A DNA stretch of 64,000 nt, taken from NCBI RefSeq assembly GCF_035956715.1, contig NZ_CP108381.1, forward strand, positions 496,001 to 560,000, given 5' to 3'. The translations under genes and the position numbers were made by a program. Of this stretch, positions 44,201 through 51,492 are shown piece after piece (the stretch's first letter is position 1; every line of letters begins with the position of its first letter). The notes under the pieces were generated by a model. That model saw only the letters and a program-made list of their open reading frames with translations. It did not search any database and was not told the DNA's origin. The DNA is from Nocardia sp. NBC_01329 (GTDB lineage Bacteria > Actinomycetota > Actinomycetes > Mycobacteriales > Mycobacteriaceae).

Positions 44201-45261
44201 TGCACGCGCTGATCGCCGAATTACGCGCCGCGGTCTGCGATCCGGACGCCGGCGACGAACGCCGTGACCGCGCCGCGCGGCAGTTGGCCCGGCTCGCGCT
44301 TGCCGGGATCCCCGGCACCGCGCCCGACGACTGGTACGGCGTGCCCGAAGTCAGCTCCACCGAGACGCTGTGGGACGACGACGCGCCGATCGCGCTGTCC
44401 CCGTCGACCGTGGAACTGCTGCGGACCTGCCCGCTGCGGTGGGCGCTGGAACGGAACGGCGGCTCGGACGGTGAAAACCCCTACGCGGTCAAGGGAACCC
44501 TGGTGCACACCTTGGTCCAGGCGTTGGCGGGCCGGGTACCGCTCGAACAGGTCCGCGCCGAACTCGCCAAGAGCTGGTCCGATATCGATCCCGAGACCGG
44601 CTGGTACTCCCGGCAGGAACTGCGCCGCACCGAGGCCATGCTGGACGCGTTCGTCGCCTGGGTCCGCAGCACGCGCGGTGAACTCACCCAGGCCGGTATC
44701 GAGGTGCCGGTCGACTGTGTCCTGCCCGCACCGGGCGGTGTCTTGCCCACCGCGGGCGGTGCTATGCCCACCGCGGGCGGTGCTATGCCCACCGCGGGCG
44801 GTGCTATGCCCACTGCGGGCAAAGATACGCCCGAGGTCCGGATCCGCGGTCGGATCGACCGGCTCGAACGCGATGCCGAGGGCCGGTTCGTGATCGTCGA
44901 TGTGAAAACGGGTAAGAGTCCGGTCAGCGAGGCAGATGCGGTCCAGCACGCGCAGCTGGCGACCTATCAGGTCGCGGCCGCCGCGGGCGCCCTGCAGGAG
45001 GAGACCACCGGCGAACCCGAACCCGGGGGTGCCCGGCTGGTGTATGTCGGGGTACCGGCATCCAGCGGGATCGCCAAGGAACGGGTACAGCCTGCCCTGG
45101 ACGCCGAAGCGCTGGACACTTGGCGCGAGACCATCCACGCCGCGGCCGCGAGCACCGAAGGCCCCGGCTTCCTGGCCATCCGCAACGAGGGCTGCCGGCA
45201 CTGCGCCGTGAAGAACAGCTGCCCGGTGCAGGACGCCGGGCGTCAGGTGACCGACGAGTGA
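41296..45261 (+). CDS. adnA: AdnA subunit of the AdnAB DNA helicase-nuclease
   Basis: About 1321 residues. AdnAB resects double-strand breaks in mycobacteria. AdnA has a UvrD-like motor (Walker A GGPGTGKT at 52-59; LLVDDAQHLDPQ; GDPDQAVYTFRG) and a C-terminal RecB-type nuclease (IVDVKTGKSPV, QLATYQVAAA) ending in a cysteine cluster (CRHCAVKNSCPV) for an Fe-S centre. Mycobacterial AdnA is about 1050 residues; the excess lies in an acidic, Pro-rich insertion (about 575-720) and a Gly/Pro loop, each containing an in-frame 21-bp tandem repeat. GTG 41296 is my start choice; other in-frame GTGs at 41263 and 41299 remain possible. Its stop overlaps adnB (GTGA). Confidence 0.9.
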   Translation: MVRSDRPVRLVRRKAAAPRARTWGADLGALFGTAAAATDAQPGADRIWRVLGGPGTGKTALLVDVAAARIAGGAEPESVLLLTHSKQAAGAARAALTERLDHWAVCAPVVAGISDEPGPGADGTVPLFVLPAPASPSPAPVAPGATREPLARTIHSYSFGILRRQAARHGNPAPRLLTGAEQDAVLREMLRGDIADIAAGAGELWPRRLQPALGLTGFADELRDLMLRATERGLGPEDLIELGRRRDRPDWVAAGGFALRYEQAMLLRWSVGVAAPEASAPALNAAELIGAALDALAGDAELLAAERTRLRCLLVDDAQHLDPQAALLVRVLAEGVATTVVAGDPDQAVYTFRGADSRFLTEFEVPEARRIVLYDNHRSGPAINTATARIASRLPGAAAHRVTRADLGPADRGDLPPDPEEPNPAVVRVRVLGSPAKEASLIADHLRRAHLTDGVPWSEMAVVVRSVPLLLPPLRRALLAAGVPIAQPANDMPLARRRGAAWMLMALRAVLAAEATPRGTGTTRSLFGPDEALDLLAGPLGGADSIALRRLRRGIRRTTVELARTTGPDTPTAVFPLEPVDEPPVLDPDRLDDPTDLTDSTDVSAPRDPFADIGRHAADADWYGLEEDYATDPWEGLPPEPPAEDEDFPPESYSGAVEPEAGDTGTELPVPPSFGEGASPIPGSRAAAAPDRPSAAPDRPSAAPDRPSAAPDRPSAEVLRDLLLGSGDDRIPAGLTEVELAPLNRAACALDRARRVRRDGGGLEDVLWALWTGSRLERRWLAQSERGGAAGMQADRDLDAAVALFDAAAAYTDRLPGATIEGFVEYLLQQQIPQDRAVRAHREEAVDLLSAHAAAGREWEVVAVAGVQEGIWPDPRPRGTLLHTEDLVDDIAGITERVSRAAPILAEERRLLFVACSRARRSLLVTAVESVTGDRDLVPSRFLAELLGGDTGGEPGALPIAEPGRVLALHALIAELRAAVCDPDAGDERRDRAARQLARLALAGIPGTAPDDWYGVPEVSSTETLWDDDAPIALSPSTVELLRTCPLRWALERNGGSDGENPYAVKGTLVHTLVQALAGRVPLEQVRAELAKSWSDIDPETGWYSRQELRRTEAMLDAFVAWVRSTRGELTQAGIEVPVDCVLPAPGGVLPTAGGAMPTAGGAMPTAGGAMPTAGKDTPEVRIRGRIDRLERDAEGRFVIVDVKTGKSPVSEADAVQHAQLATYQVAAAAGALQEETTGEPEPGGARLVYVGVPASSGIAKERVQPALDAEALDTWRETIHAAAASTEGPGFLAIRNEGCRHCAVKNSCPVQDAGRQVTDE
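43360..43443 (+). repeat. in-frame 21-bp tandem repeat in adnA, four copies
   Basis: Unit GCGCCCGACCGCCCTTCGGC plus G, four identical copies, coding for the heptapeptide APDRPSA. It lies in the acidic disordered insertion between the motor domains. Identity of the copies implies recent slippage or gene conversion. Confidence 0.9.
44733..44816 (+). repeat. second in-frame 21-bp tandem repeat in adnA, four copies
   Basis: Units GGGCGGTGCTATGCCCACCG plus C at 44754, 44775 and 44796 (last with one change), and a first copy at 44733 with TCT for GCT-type differences. They encode GGAMPTA-like heptads in a loop before the nuclease domain. Confidence 0.88.
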
Positions 45262-48200
45262 GCGCCCGGGTCTCGCCGGAACATCTGGCCGACGCACTCG
45301 GGCTCCCCCCGCCGACCGCCGAACAAGCCGCGGTGATCGCCGCGCCCCCCGGTCCGGCGCTGGTGGTGGCCGGGGCGGGCGCGGGCAAAACGGAGACCAT
45401 GGCGGCTCGGGTGGTCTGGATGGTGGCCAACCGGCTGGTAACACCTGAAGAGGTGCTCGGGCTGACCTTCACCCGTAAAGCCGCCCAGCAGCTCACGGCG
45501 CGGATCCGCACTCGGCTGGCCCGGCTGGCCGGGTCCCGGTTGCTGCGCGATCTCGATCCATCGGGTGATCTGCGCGCCACCCTGGCCGGCGCGGAACCTG
45601 AGATCAGTACCTACCACTCGTATGCCGGTCGGCTGCTGAGCGAGCACGGTCTGTTGCTTCCGGTGGAACCCTCGGCAGCCCTGCTCACCGAAACCCAGCT
45701 GTGGCAGCTCGCCCATCAGGTGGTGCGTGGCTGGGACGGAGATCTGGAGACCGATCGTTCGCCGCTGACGGTCACCGAGGCGGTGCTCGCGCTGTCCGGT
45801 CAGCTGGCCGAACATCTGGTGGAACCCGAAGACCTGGCCGAGGCGCATACCGAACTCGAGAAACTCGTGCACACCCTCCCGCCCGGCCCGCGGCAGCGTG
45901 GCGGCCCGAACAAGGATCTGCTCTCGATCCTGCGCGCGCAGCGGGAACGCGTCGCCCTGCTCCCGCTGGTCCGGCAACTCCGGGAAACATTGCATCAGCG
46001 CGGTGCCCTGGATTTCGGAGCCCAGATGTCACTCGCGGCGCGGCTGGCCGCCGAGCACCCCGAGGTGGCGACGGCCGAGCGTGCTCGCTTCCGGCTGGTG
46101 CTGCTGGACGAGTACCAGGACACCGGCCATGCGCAGCGCATCCTGCTGTCCGCGCTGTTCGGTGCCGGTTATCCGGCGCGGCTCCGCGGCCGGCGCGCCC
46201 GCGGGGTCCCGGCGCCCGAGCTCTCGGTGACGGCAGTCGGCGATCCCATGCAGTCCATCTACGGCTGGCGTGGAGCCTCGGCCGCCAACCTGCCGCGCTT
46301 CACCACGGATTTCCCGGTCGCTCCGGATATTCCGGCGCCGGTGCTGCCGCTGCTCACCAGTTGGCGTAACCCGCCCGAGGCGCTCGACTTGGCGAATATG
46401 GTCGTGGAACCACTGCGCGTGGCGGCTCGGGCCGGCGGCGGGGTCACCGTCGATGCGCTGCGCGCGAAACCGGGTGCGCAATCGGGTGCCGTCGCGCTCG
46501 CGCTCACCGATACGGTCGCCGGTGAACGCCGTTGGATCGCCGAACGGATCGCCGCCGAATGGGTGGCGGCTCGCGCCGCCGAACGGCCGCCACCCACCTC
46601 CGCAGTGCTGATCCGCCGCAATGCCGATGCCGCCGAACTGGCCGAGGCGTTGCGGGCGCAGGGATTACCGGTCGAGATCGTCGGTCTGGGCGGTCTGTTG
46701 TCGACGCCGGAGGTCGCCGATATCGTCGCCACGCTGCGCCTCATCGCCGACCCCGCCGCCGGCAGCGCCGCTGTCCGGATCCTCACCGGCGCCCGTTGGC
46801 GCCTCGGCAGCGCCGATCTGGCGGCGCTGGCCCGGCGGGCCCGCGAACTGTCGATCAGCCGTGACCCCGGCGCCGATATCACCGATTCCGCGACCCTGGC
46901 GACGGCTCTGCACGAGGTCGCCCCCGAACCCGCCGAACGGGCAGGCCTGGCCGACGCGATCGCCGACCCCGGTCCGCGGGACCGCTATTCGGTGGCCGGA
47001 TACCGGCGGGTGACCGCATTGGGCCGGGAACTGGCGACGCTGCGTGAACGGGCCGCGCAACCGCTGACCGAACTGGTCGCCGATGTGGAACGCACCATCG
47101 GCGTCGGGGTCGAGAGTCAGGCGCGTCGCGCGCTGGCCGGTTCCGGTGCCGGACGTGAACATCTGGATGCCTTCGCCGAGGTGGTCGCGGGATACGCCGG
47201 CGACATCTTCCGTGGCGAAGGTAGGTCCGACGCGTCGAGCCTGGGTGGCCTGCTCGCCTTCCTCAGTGCCGCCGAATCGGTGGAGAACGGACTGGAACCC
47301 GGCGAGGTCGAGGTGGCCCCGGACCGTGTCCAGGTGCTCACCGTGCACGCGGCCAAAGGGCTGGAATGGGAGGTTGTCGCGGTACCGCACGTCACCCGCG
47401 ATGTGTTTCCGTCCACTCGCGGGGTGAACACCTGGCTGGGTGCCCTGGCCGAACTGCCCACGACCCTGCGCGGTGACAGGGCCACCGCGGAGTCCCCGGA
47501 CGGGGTTCCGGTGCTCGATCTGTCCGAGGTCACCGATCGCGCCGAACTGCAACGAGGTCTCACCGCGCACAAGGAGGCGCTGGCGCGGCGGCGGCTGGAC
47601 GAGGACCGCCGCCTGTTCTATGTGGCGCTCACCCGCACCGAACGGGTCCTGCTCGTCTCGGCCCATCACTGGCCCGAAACCGGAGACAAGCCCAAAGGCC
47701 CCTCGGAATTCCTGCTCGAGGTGAAAACCGCTGCCGAACAGCCCGGCAGCGGAGTCGATATCGCGTCCTGGGCCGCCGAACCCGAACCCGGCGAACCGAA
47801 TCCGCTGGCCACCACCCCGGTCACCGCAGCCTGGCCCGGTGATCCGCTCGGGAACCGCCGCGCCGAGACCGAGGCGGGCGCCGCGCTCGTGCACGCGGCC
47901 CTGGCCGAATCGGCCGAAAGCGCGGACGGTCCGGAACCCGATGCGGACCCCGACGGTTGGGTCGCTGATGTCGACGCGCTGCTCGCCGAGTACCGGGCCG
48001 GTGCGGCCGCCGCGGCGGAGGTCGAACTGCCCACGCAGCTCCCGGCGACGGCTCTGGTCGAAATGCGCGCCGACCCGGGCAGGCTGGCCGCCCGGCTGCG
48101 CCGCCCGCTGCCTTATCCGCCCAACCCACTGGCCCGCCGCGGCACCGCCTTCCATGCCTGGGTACAGCGCTGGTTCGCCACTGACCAGTTGCCCGGTCTG

Positions 48201-48677
48201 GACGATCTGCCCGGCGCGGCCGACGCGGGGGCGGCCGCCGATGCCGAACTGGCCCGGATGCAGGACGCGTTCCTGTCCTCGCCCTGGTCGGCGCGGCGCC
48301 CGGTGGAGGTCGAGGTGCCGTTCGAGACCACCATCGCCGGGGTGGTGATCCGGGGCCGGATGGACGCGGTGTTCGCCGAACCCGGCGGCGGCTGGACCGT
48401 TGTCGACTGGAAGACCGGCGCCGAACCCGGCCCGGCCGACGAAGTGGCGGTCGCAGTGCAGCTGGCGGTCTACCGGCTGGCCTGGGCCCGGTTGCTGGCC
48501 GCGCGGACCGGAGAGACCGAAGAGCGGATGCTGGAGCGGATCGGTGCCGCCTTCCACTACGTGCGCAGCGGACGCACTGTGGCGCCCGAGCGGCTACCCG
48601 GCCCGGAGGAGCTGGTGGCACTGCTCACCGAATCGACCCGCCCGGATGAGACGAGATACGACGAGACAGGAGATTAG
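45258..48677 (+). CDS. adnB: AdnB subunit of the AdnAB DNA helicase-nuclease
   Basis: 1139 residues (about 1100 in mycobacteria). The N-terminal UvrD-type motor has Walker A GAGAGKTETM near 40, LTFTRKAAQQL (motif Ia), DEYQDTGHAQRILL (Walker B), VGDPMQSIYGWRGA (motif III), and [20 protein letters not shown] (motif V). The RecB-like nuclease at the C-terminus shows VVDWKTGAEPG and QLAVYRLAWARL. AdnB is the main translocating motor of the pair in mycobacteria. The start is GTG 45258, overlapping the adnA stop by four bases, so the heterodimer partners are coupled. It ends tail-to-tail with the DoxX gene, overlapping by three to four bases. Confidence 0.95.
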   Translation: MSARVSPEHLADALGLPPPTAEQAAVIAAPPGPALVVAGAGAGKTETMAARVVWMVANRLVTPEEVLGLTFTRKAAQQLTARIRTRLARLAGSRLLRDLDPSGDLRATLAGAEPEISTYHSYAGRLLSEHGLLLPVEPSAALLTETQLWQLAHQVVRGWDGDLETDRSPLTVTEAVLALSGQLAEHLVEPEDLAEAHTELEKLVHTLPPGPRQRGGPNKDLLSILRAQRERVALLPLVRQLRETLHQRGALDFGAQMSLAARLAAEHPEVATAERARFRLVLLDEYQDTGHAQRILLSALFGAGYPARLRGRRARGVPAPELSVTAVGDPMQSIYGWRGASAANLPRFTTDFPVAPDIPAPVLPLLTSWRNPPEALDLANMVVEPLRVAARAGGGVTVDALRAKPGAQSGAVALALTDTVAGERRWIAERIAAEWVAARAAERPPPTSAVLIRRNADAAELAEALRAQGLPVEIVGLGGLLSTPEVADIVATLRLIADPAAGSAAVRILTGARWRLGSADLAALARRARELSISRDPGADITDSATLATALHEVAPEPAERAGLADAIADPGPRDRYSVAGYRRVTALGRELATLRERAAQPLTELVADVERTIGVGVESQARRALAGSGAGREHLDAFAEVVAGYAGDIFRGEGRSDASSLGGLLAFLSAAESVENGLEPGEVEVAPDRVQVLTVHAAKGLEWEVVAVPHVTRDVFPSTRGVNTWLGALAELPTTLRGDRATAESPDGVPVLDLSEVTDRAELQRGLTAHKEALARRRLDEDRRLFYVALTRTERVLLVSAHHWPETGDKPKGPSEFLLEVKTAAEQPGSGVDIASWAAEPEPGEPNPLATTPVTAAWPGDPLGNRRAETEAGAALVHAALAESAESADGPEPDADPDGWVADVDALLAEYRAGAAAAAEVELPTQLPATALVEMRADPGRLAARLRRPLPYPPNPLARRGTAFHAWVQRWFATDQLPGLDDLPGAADAGAAADAELARMQDAFLSSPWSARRPVEVEVPFETTIAGVVIRGRMDAVFAEPGGGWTVVDWKTGAEPGPADEVAVAVQLAVYRLAWARLLAARTGETEERMLERIGAAFHYVRSGRTVAPERLPGPEELVALLTESTRPDETRYDETGD

Positions 48678-49126
48678 GGCATTCGGCTGCCGGCACACCT
48701 ACATTCGGGAAGTCGGTACCGCGGCGAGCGGCGGCTCACCGTCAGCGCCCGGGAGATCAGCGGCCATTGCAGCGGCAGCCGCAGCAGCCAGACCACCTTG
48801 AGTACCGAGGGCGCCTTCGGATTGCGCACCGTATCGACGGCGAGCTGGATATTCGCTGGGAACACCGCGATGAACAGCAGAGTCGCCAGGCGGCCGCCGA
48901 GCCGACGCGTGCGCGGGACCAACAGGGCAGTACCCACGCCGATTTCGGCGACACCGGACCAGTAGGTGTAAGAGCGCGCCTTTCCGGGCAACTGCGGGGG
49001 AATCGTCGAATCGAACAGTTCGGGAGCGACGAAATGCGCGACGCCGGCGCCGAGGAGCAGCGCGGCCAGTCGTAGCGCCGGAGTGCGACCGGAATCCGGG
49101 GCGCCCGCCGGGGTGGTATCTGCCAT
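48674..49126 (-). CDS. DoxX-family membrane protein
   Basis: 150 residues with four probable membrane helices (about 18-38, 55-75, 80-98 and 105-125): LRLAALLLGAGVAHFVAPEL, then YWSGVAEIGVGTALLVP, RLATLLFIAVFPANIQLAV, and VVWLLRLPLQWPLISRAL. The pattern GxGxxHFxxPxxF and the RNP segment are typical of DoxX-like proteins, a family linked in M. tuberculosis to thiol and superoxide defence (MRC complex), though this subgroup is not characterised. ATG 49126 with GGTGG upstream. Convergent with adnB and divergent from the potassium channel. Confidence 0.84.
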   Translation of the reverse strand: MADTTPAGAPDSGRTPALRLAALLLGAGVAHFVAPELFDSTIPPQLPGKARSYTYWSGVAEIGVGTALLVPRTRRLGGRLATLLFIAVFPANIQLAVDTVRNPKAPSVLKVVWLLRLPLQWPLISRALTVSRRSPRYRLPECRCAGSRMP

Positions 49127-49198
49127 GGCACCACCATAGATACCCGCCGTGACCGGGTGCCCGACGTGGCGACCAGCGAGCGGGTAGGCTCCCGAGCT

Positions 49199-49264
49199 GT
49201 GTCGGAGGGACTGAGGGTGACCGGTGTGCGGGACGGCCGGGCCGGTGGAAGGTGGCGCCGGTGA
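49199..49264 (+). CDS. possible 21-codon upstream ORF coupled to the potassium-channel gene
   Basis: GTG at 49199 opens a 21-codon frame (MSEGLRVTGVRDGRAGGRWR plus one Arg) whose TGA overlaps the GTG start of the channel gene (GTGA). TAGGCT ends eight bases before the GTG, so a leaderless mRNA could begin with this peptide. It is Arg/Gly-rich and may act only by translational coupling. Not supported by any homology I know. Confidence 0.35.
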   Translation: MSEGLRVTGVRDGRAGGRWRR

Positions 49265-50325
49265 GTTCGCGGTTCGCCGATCTCGGGAGCCGGGCCCGGG
49301 GCGTGCCCGGGCCACCGGATTTCGCGCTGGTCGGCCTGCTCCGTATCCCGGAGGCCCAGAGCAGCCCCTGGATATCGTTGACCCGGCGGGTGATGTTCGC
49401 GGTCGGGCTACTGTGCGCGGCGGCGATCGTCGTCTATATCGGCCGGGACGGCTACCGGGACAGTGCCGACGAAACGGTGACCCTGCTGGACGCGTTCTAC
49501 TACGCGACCGTATCGCTGTCCACCACCGGGTACGGCGATATCGCGCCGGTCACGCCGTCGGCCCGGTTGGTGAACATCTTCGTCATCACGCCGTTGCGAG
49601 TGCTGTTCCTCATCGTCCTGGTCGGTACCACCCTGGCGGTACTCACCGAACGTTCCCGCCAGGCCTTGAAGATCCAGCGTTGGAGGCGCACCGTGCGTAA
49701 TCACACCGTCGTCGTCGGGTACGGCACCAAGGGCCGTACCGCCATCGACGCCATGCTCGGTGACGGCGTGCAACCCGCCGACATCGTCGTCGTCGACACC
49801 GACGCGGTGAGCCTGGAAGCGGCCTCGACCGCCGGGCTCGTCACCGTGCACGGTTCGGCCACCCAGTCCGATGTGCTGCGGCTGGCAGGTGTCCAGAACG
49901 CGTTGTCGGTCATCGTGGCCACCAATCGGGACGACACCGCAGTCCTGGTCACCCTCACGGCCCGGGAGCTCACCAAGAAGGCCAAGATCGTCGCCTCCAT
50001 CCGCGAATCGGAGAACACCCATCTGCTGCGGCAATCCGGTGCCGATTCGGTGGTGGTTTCTTCGGAGACCACGGGCCGCCTGCTCGGCATCGCCACCACG
50101 ACGCCCAGCGTCGTGGAGATGATGGAGGATCTGCTGACCCCGGAGCACGGTTTCGCGGTCGCCGAACGCGAGGTCGAACCGAGTGAGGTCGGCGGGTCGC
50201 CGCGTCATCTCAGCGATATCGTGCTCGGCGTCGTGCGGGCCGGTGTACTTGTCCGCGTCGGTGAACCGTCGGTCGATGCCCTGGAATCCGGCGACAAACT
50301 GCTCTACATCCGTCGCGCCCGCTGA
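49261..50325 (+). CDS. potassium channel with TrkA-type (RCK) domain
   Basis: 354 residues (Rv3200c is 355). One membrane helix (about 42-60, VMFAVGLLCAAAIVVYIG), a pore loop with selectivity filter TTGYGD (88-93), a second helix (about 105-128), then a cytosolic RCK domain with the nucleotide-binding start VVVGYGTKGRTAIDAM and VVVDTD, and an RCK-C lobe. It forms a tetrameric K+ channel gated by ligands at RCK. I chose GTG 49261 because GGAAGG lies eight bases upstream; GTG 49252 is the alternative. It overlaps a 21-codon upstream ORF by GTGA. The nudC gene follows after 39 bases. Confidence 0.92.
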   Translation: MSSRFADLGSRARGVPGPPDFALVGLLRIPEAQSSPWISLTRRVMFAVGLLCAAAIVVYIGRDGYRDSADETVTLLDAFYYATVSLSTTGYGDIAPVTPSARLVNIFVITPLRVLFLIVLVGTTLAVLTERSRQALKIQRWRRTVRNHTVVVGYGTKGRTAIDAMLGDGVQPADIVVVDTDAVSLEAASTAGLVTVHGSATQSDVLRLAGVQNALSVIVATNRDDTAVLVTLTARELTKKAKIVASIRESENTHLLRQSGADSVVVSSETTGRLLGIATTTPSVVEMMEDLLTPEHGFAVAEREVEPSEVGGSPRHLSDIVLGVVRAGVLVRVGEPSVDALESGDKLLYIRRAR

Positions 50326-50364
50326 CCCGCCGCGCCCGTTACCGGGTCGCGATAGTCTCGGAAC

Positions 50365-51297
50365 GTGGCCGTCTTCCAACTCAACCAGATTCCCCTGCTG
50401 TCCCGTTCGGCGCTCGACCGTGCCGACCATCTGCGCACCGACGAACAGGCGTTGAAACAGGGCTGGGCCACGGCCCGGTTGCTGCGGGTCGGGCGGCGCG
50501 GTGCGGTGCGCTACGAGTCGGGCGCGCTGATCTGGGATTCCACCCTGGAACTTTCGGCCGAACCCAGCCCTGAGGCCGTCTTCCTCGGCGTCGACGACGG
50601 TGTCCACCTGTGGGCGGTCGCCGACAGCTCGCTCACCGGGACGCTCCGGGATCTGCGTCAACTCGCCGACGCCTCGATCGACGATTTCACGGCCGGGGTG
50701 ATGTCGGCCGCGCTGGCGCTGATCAATTGGCACGCCGGCGCCGCTTTCCACGGGATCGACGGCACACCGACCGTACCGGCCAAAGGAGGCTGGTCTCGGG
50801 TGGCCGAGGACGGTCGCGAGGAGTTTCCGCGTACGGACCCGGCTGTGATCTGTCTCATCCACGACGGCGCCGACCGGGTGCTGCTGGGCCGGCAGGCGAG
50901 CTGGCCGGAGACTATGTTCTCGCTGCTGGCCGGGTTCGTGGAGGCGGGCGAGTCGCTGGAGCGATGCGTCGAACGGGAAATGAGGGAGGAGGTCGGGCTC
51001 GATGTCCGCGATATCGAATACCTCGGCAGCCAACCCTGGCCGTTCCCGCGGTCGTTGATGCTCGGTTTCTGCGCGCAGGCCGACCCCGGTCAGCCGCTGG
51101 TCTTCTCCGACGGAGAGATCGCCGAGGCGCACTGGTTCACCCGCGACGAAGTGCGGACCGCCCTGGCGGCGGGTGATTGGCGGGCCCGGCCGGAGGATGG
51201 TGCGGCCACATCCGCGACCAGCACGCGGCTGCTCTTGCCCGGTTCGATTTCGATCGCCCGGACGATCGTCGAATCCTGGGTGGCCGCCGGTCGGTGA
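50365..51297 (+). CDS. nudC: NAD+ diphosphatase / NAD-capped RNA decapping enzyme NudC
   Basis: 310 residues. The Nudix box (G-x5-E-x7-REuxEExGu) reads GFVEAGESLERCVEREMREE, with the NudC-specific motif SQPWPFPRS shortly after, which recognises the NAD nicotinamide side. The middle region that holds a four-cysteine zinc ribbon in E. coli NudC (here HAGAAFHGIDGTPTVPAKGG) has no cysteines, as I recall for mycobacterial NudC too. It cleaves NADH and NAD-capped RNA 5' ends; in M. tuberculosis it also affects isoniazid/ethionamide activation. The start is GTG 50365 with TAGTCT ending six bases before it and no ribosome site, so leaderless. Confidence 0.94.
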   Translation: MAVFQLNQIPLLSRSALDRADHLRTDEQALKQGWATARLLRVGRRGAVRYESGALIWDSTLELSAEPSPEAVFLGVDDGVHLWAVADSSLTGTLRDLRQLADASIDDFTAGVMSAALALINWHAGAAFHGIDGTPTVPAKGGWSRVAEDGREEFPRTDPAVICLIHDGADRVLLGRQASWPETMFSLLAGFVEAGESLERCVEREMREEVGLDVRDIEYLGSQPWPFPRSLMLGFCAQADPGQPLVFSDGEIAEAHWFTRDEVRTALAAGDWRARPEDGAATSATSTRLLLPGSISIARTIVESWVAAGR

Positions 51298-51402
51298 TAG
51301 GGCGTCTTCCCGCCCGCTCGCGGGCCCGCCGGGATGTTCACCCTGCGCGAAGAGCGTCCGGCGGGGCGGACCGGCCGGTTCGTCGCGCCTACTATGGACG
51401 AT

Positions 51403-51492
51403 ATGCAGCTTCACGAAGCGCCGGCCGAGAACGGTTCGCGCGCGCTCCCCGGACAGCACCCGGACGTCATCCCGGCGGGTGAGGCGGAATGA
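51403..51492 (+). CDS. small ORF (29 residues) overlapping the DUF2342 gene start
   Basis: ATG 51403 opens a 29-residue frame (MQLHEAPAENGSRALPGQHP and nine more) ending in TGA that overlaps the next gene's ATG (ATGA). TACTAT ends seven bases before it, a textbook leaderless arrangement; an in-frame ATG at 51394 lies inside that hexamer. It is acidic and Pro/Ala-rich, with no predicted fold. It may be a true short protein or a coupling device for the downstream gene. I know no homologue with certainty. Confidence 0.45.
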   Translation: MQLHEAPAENGSRALPGQHPDVIPAGEAE

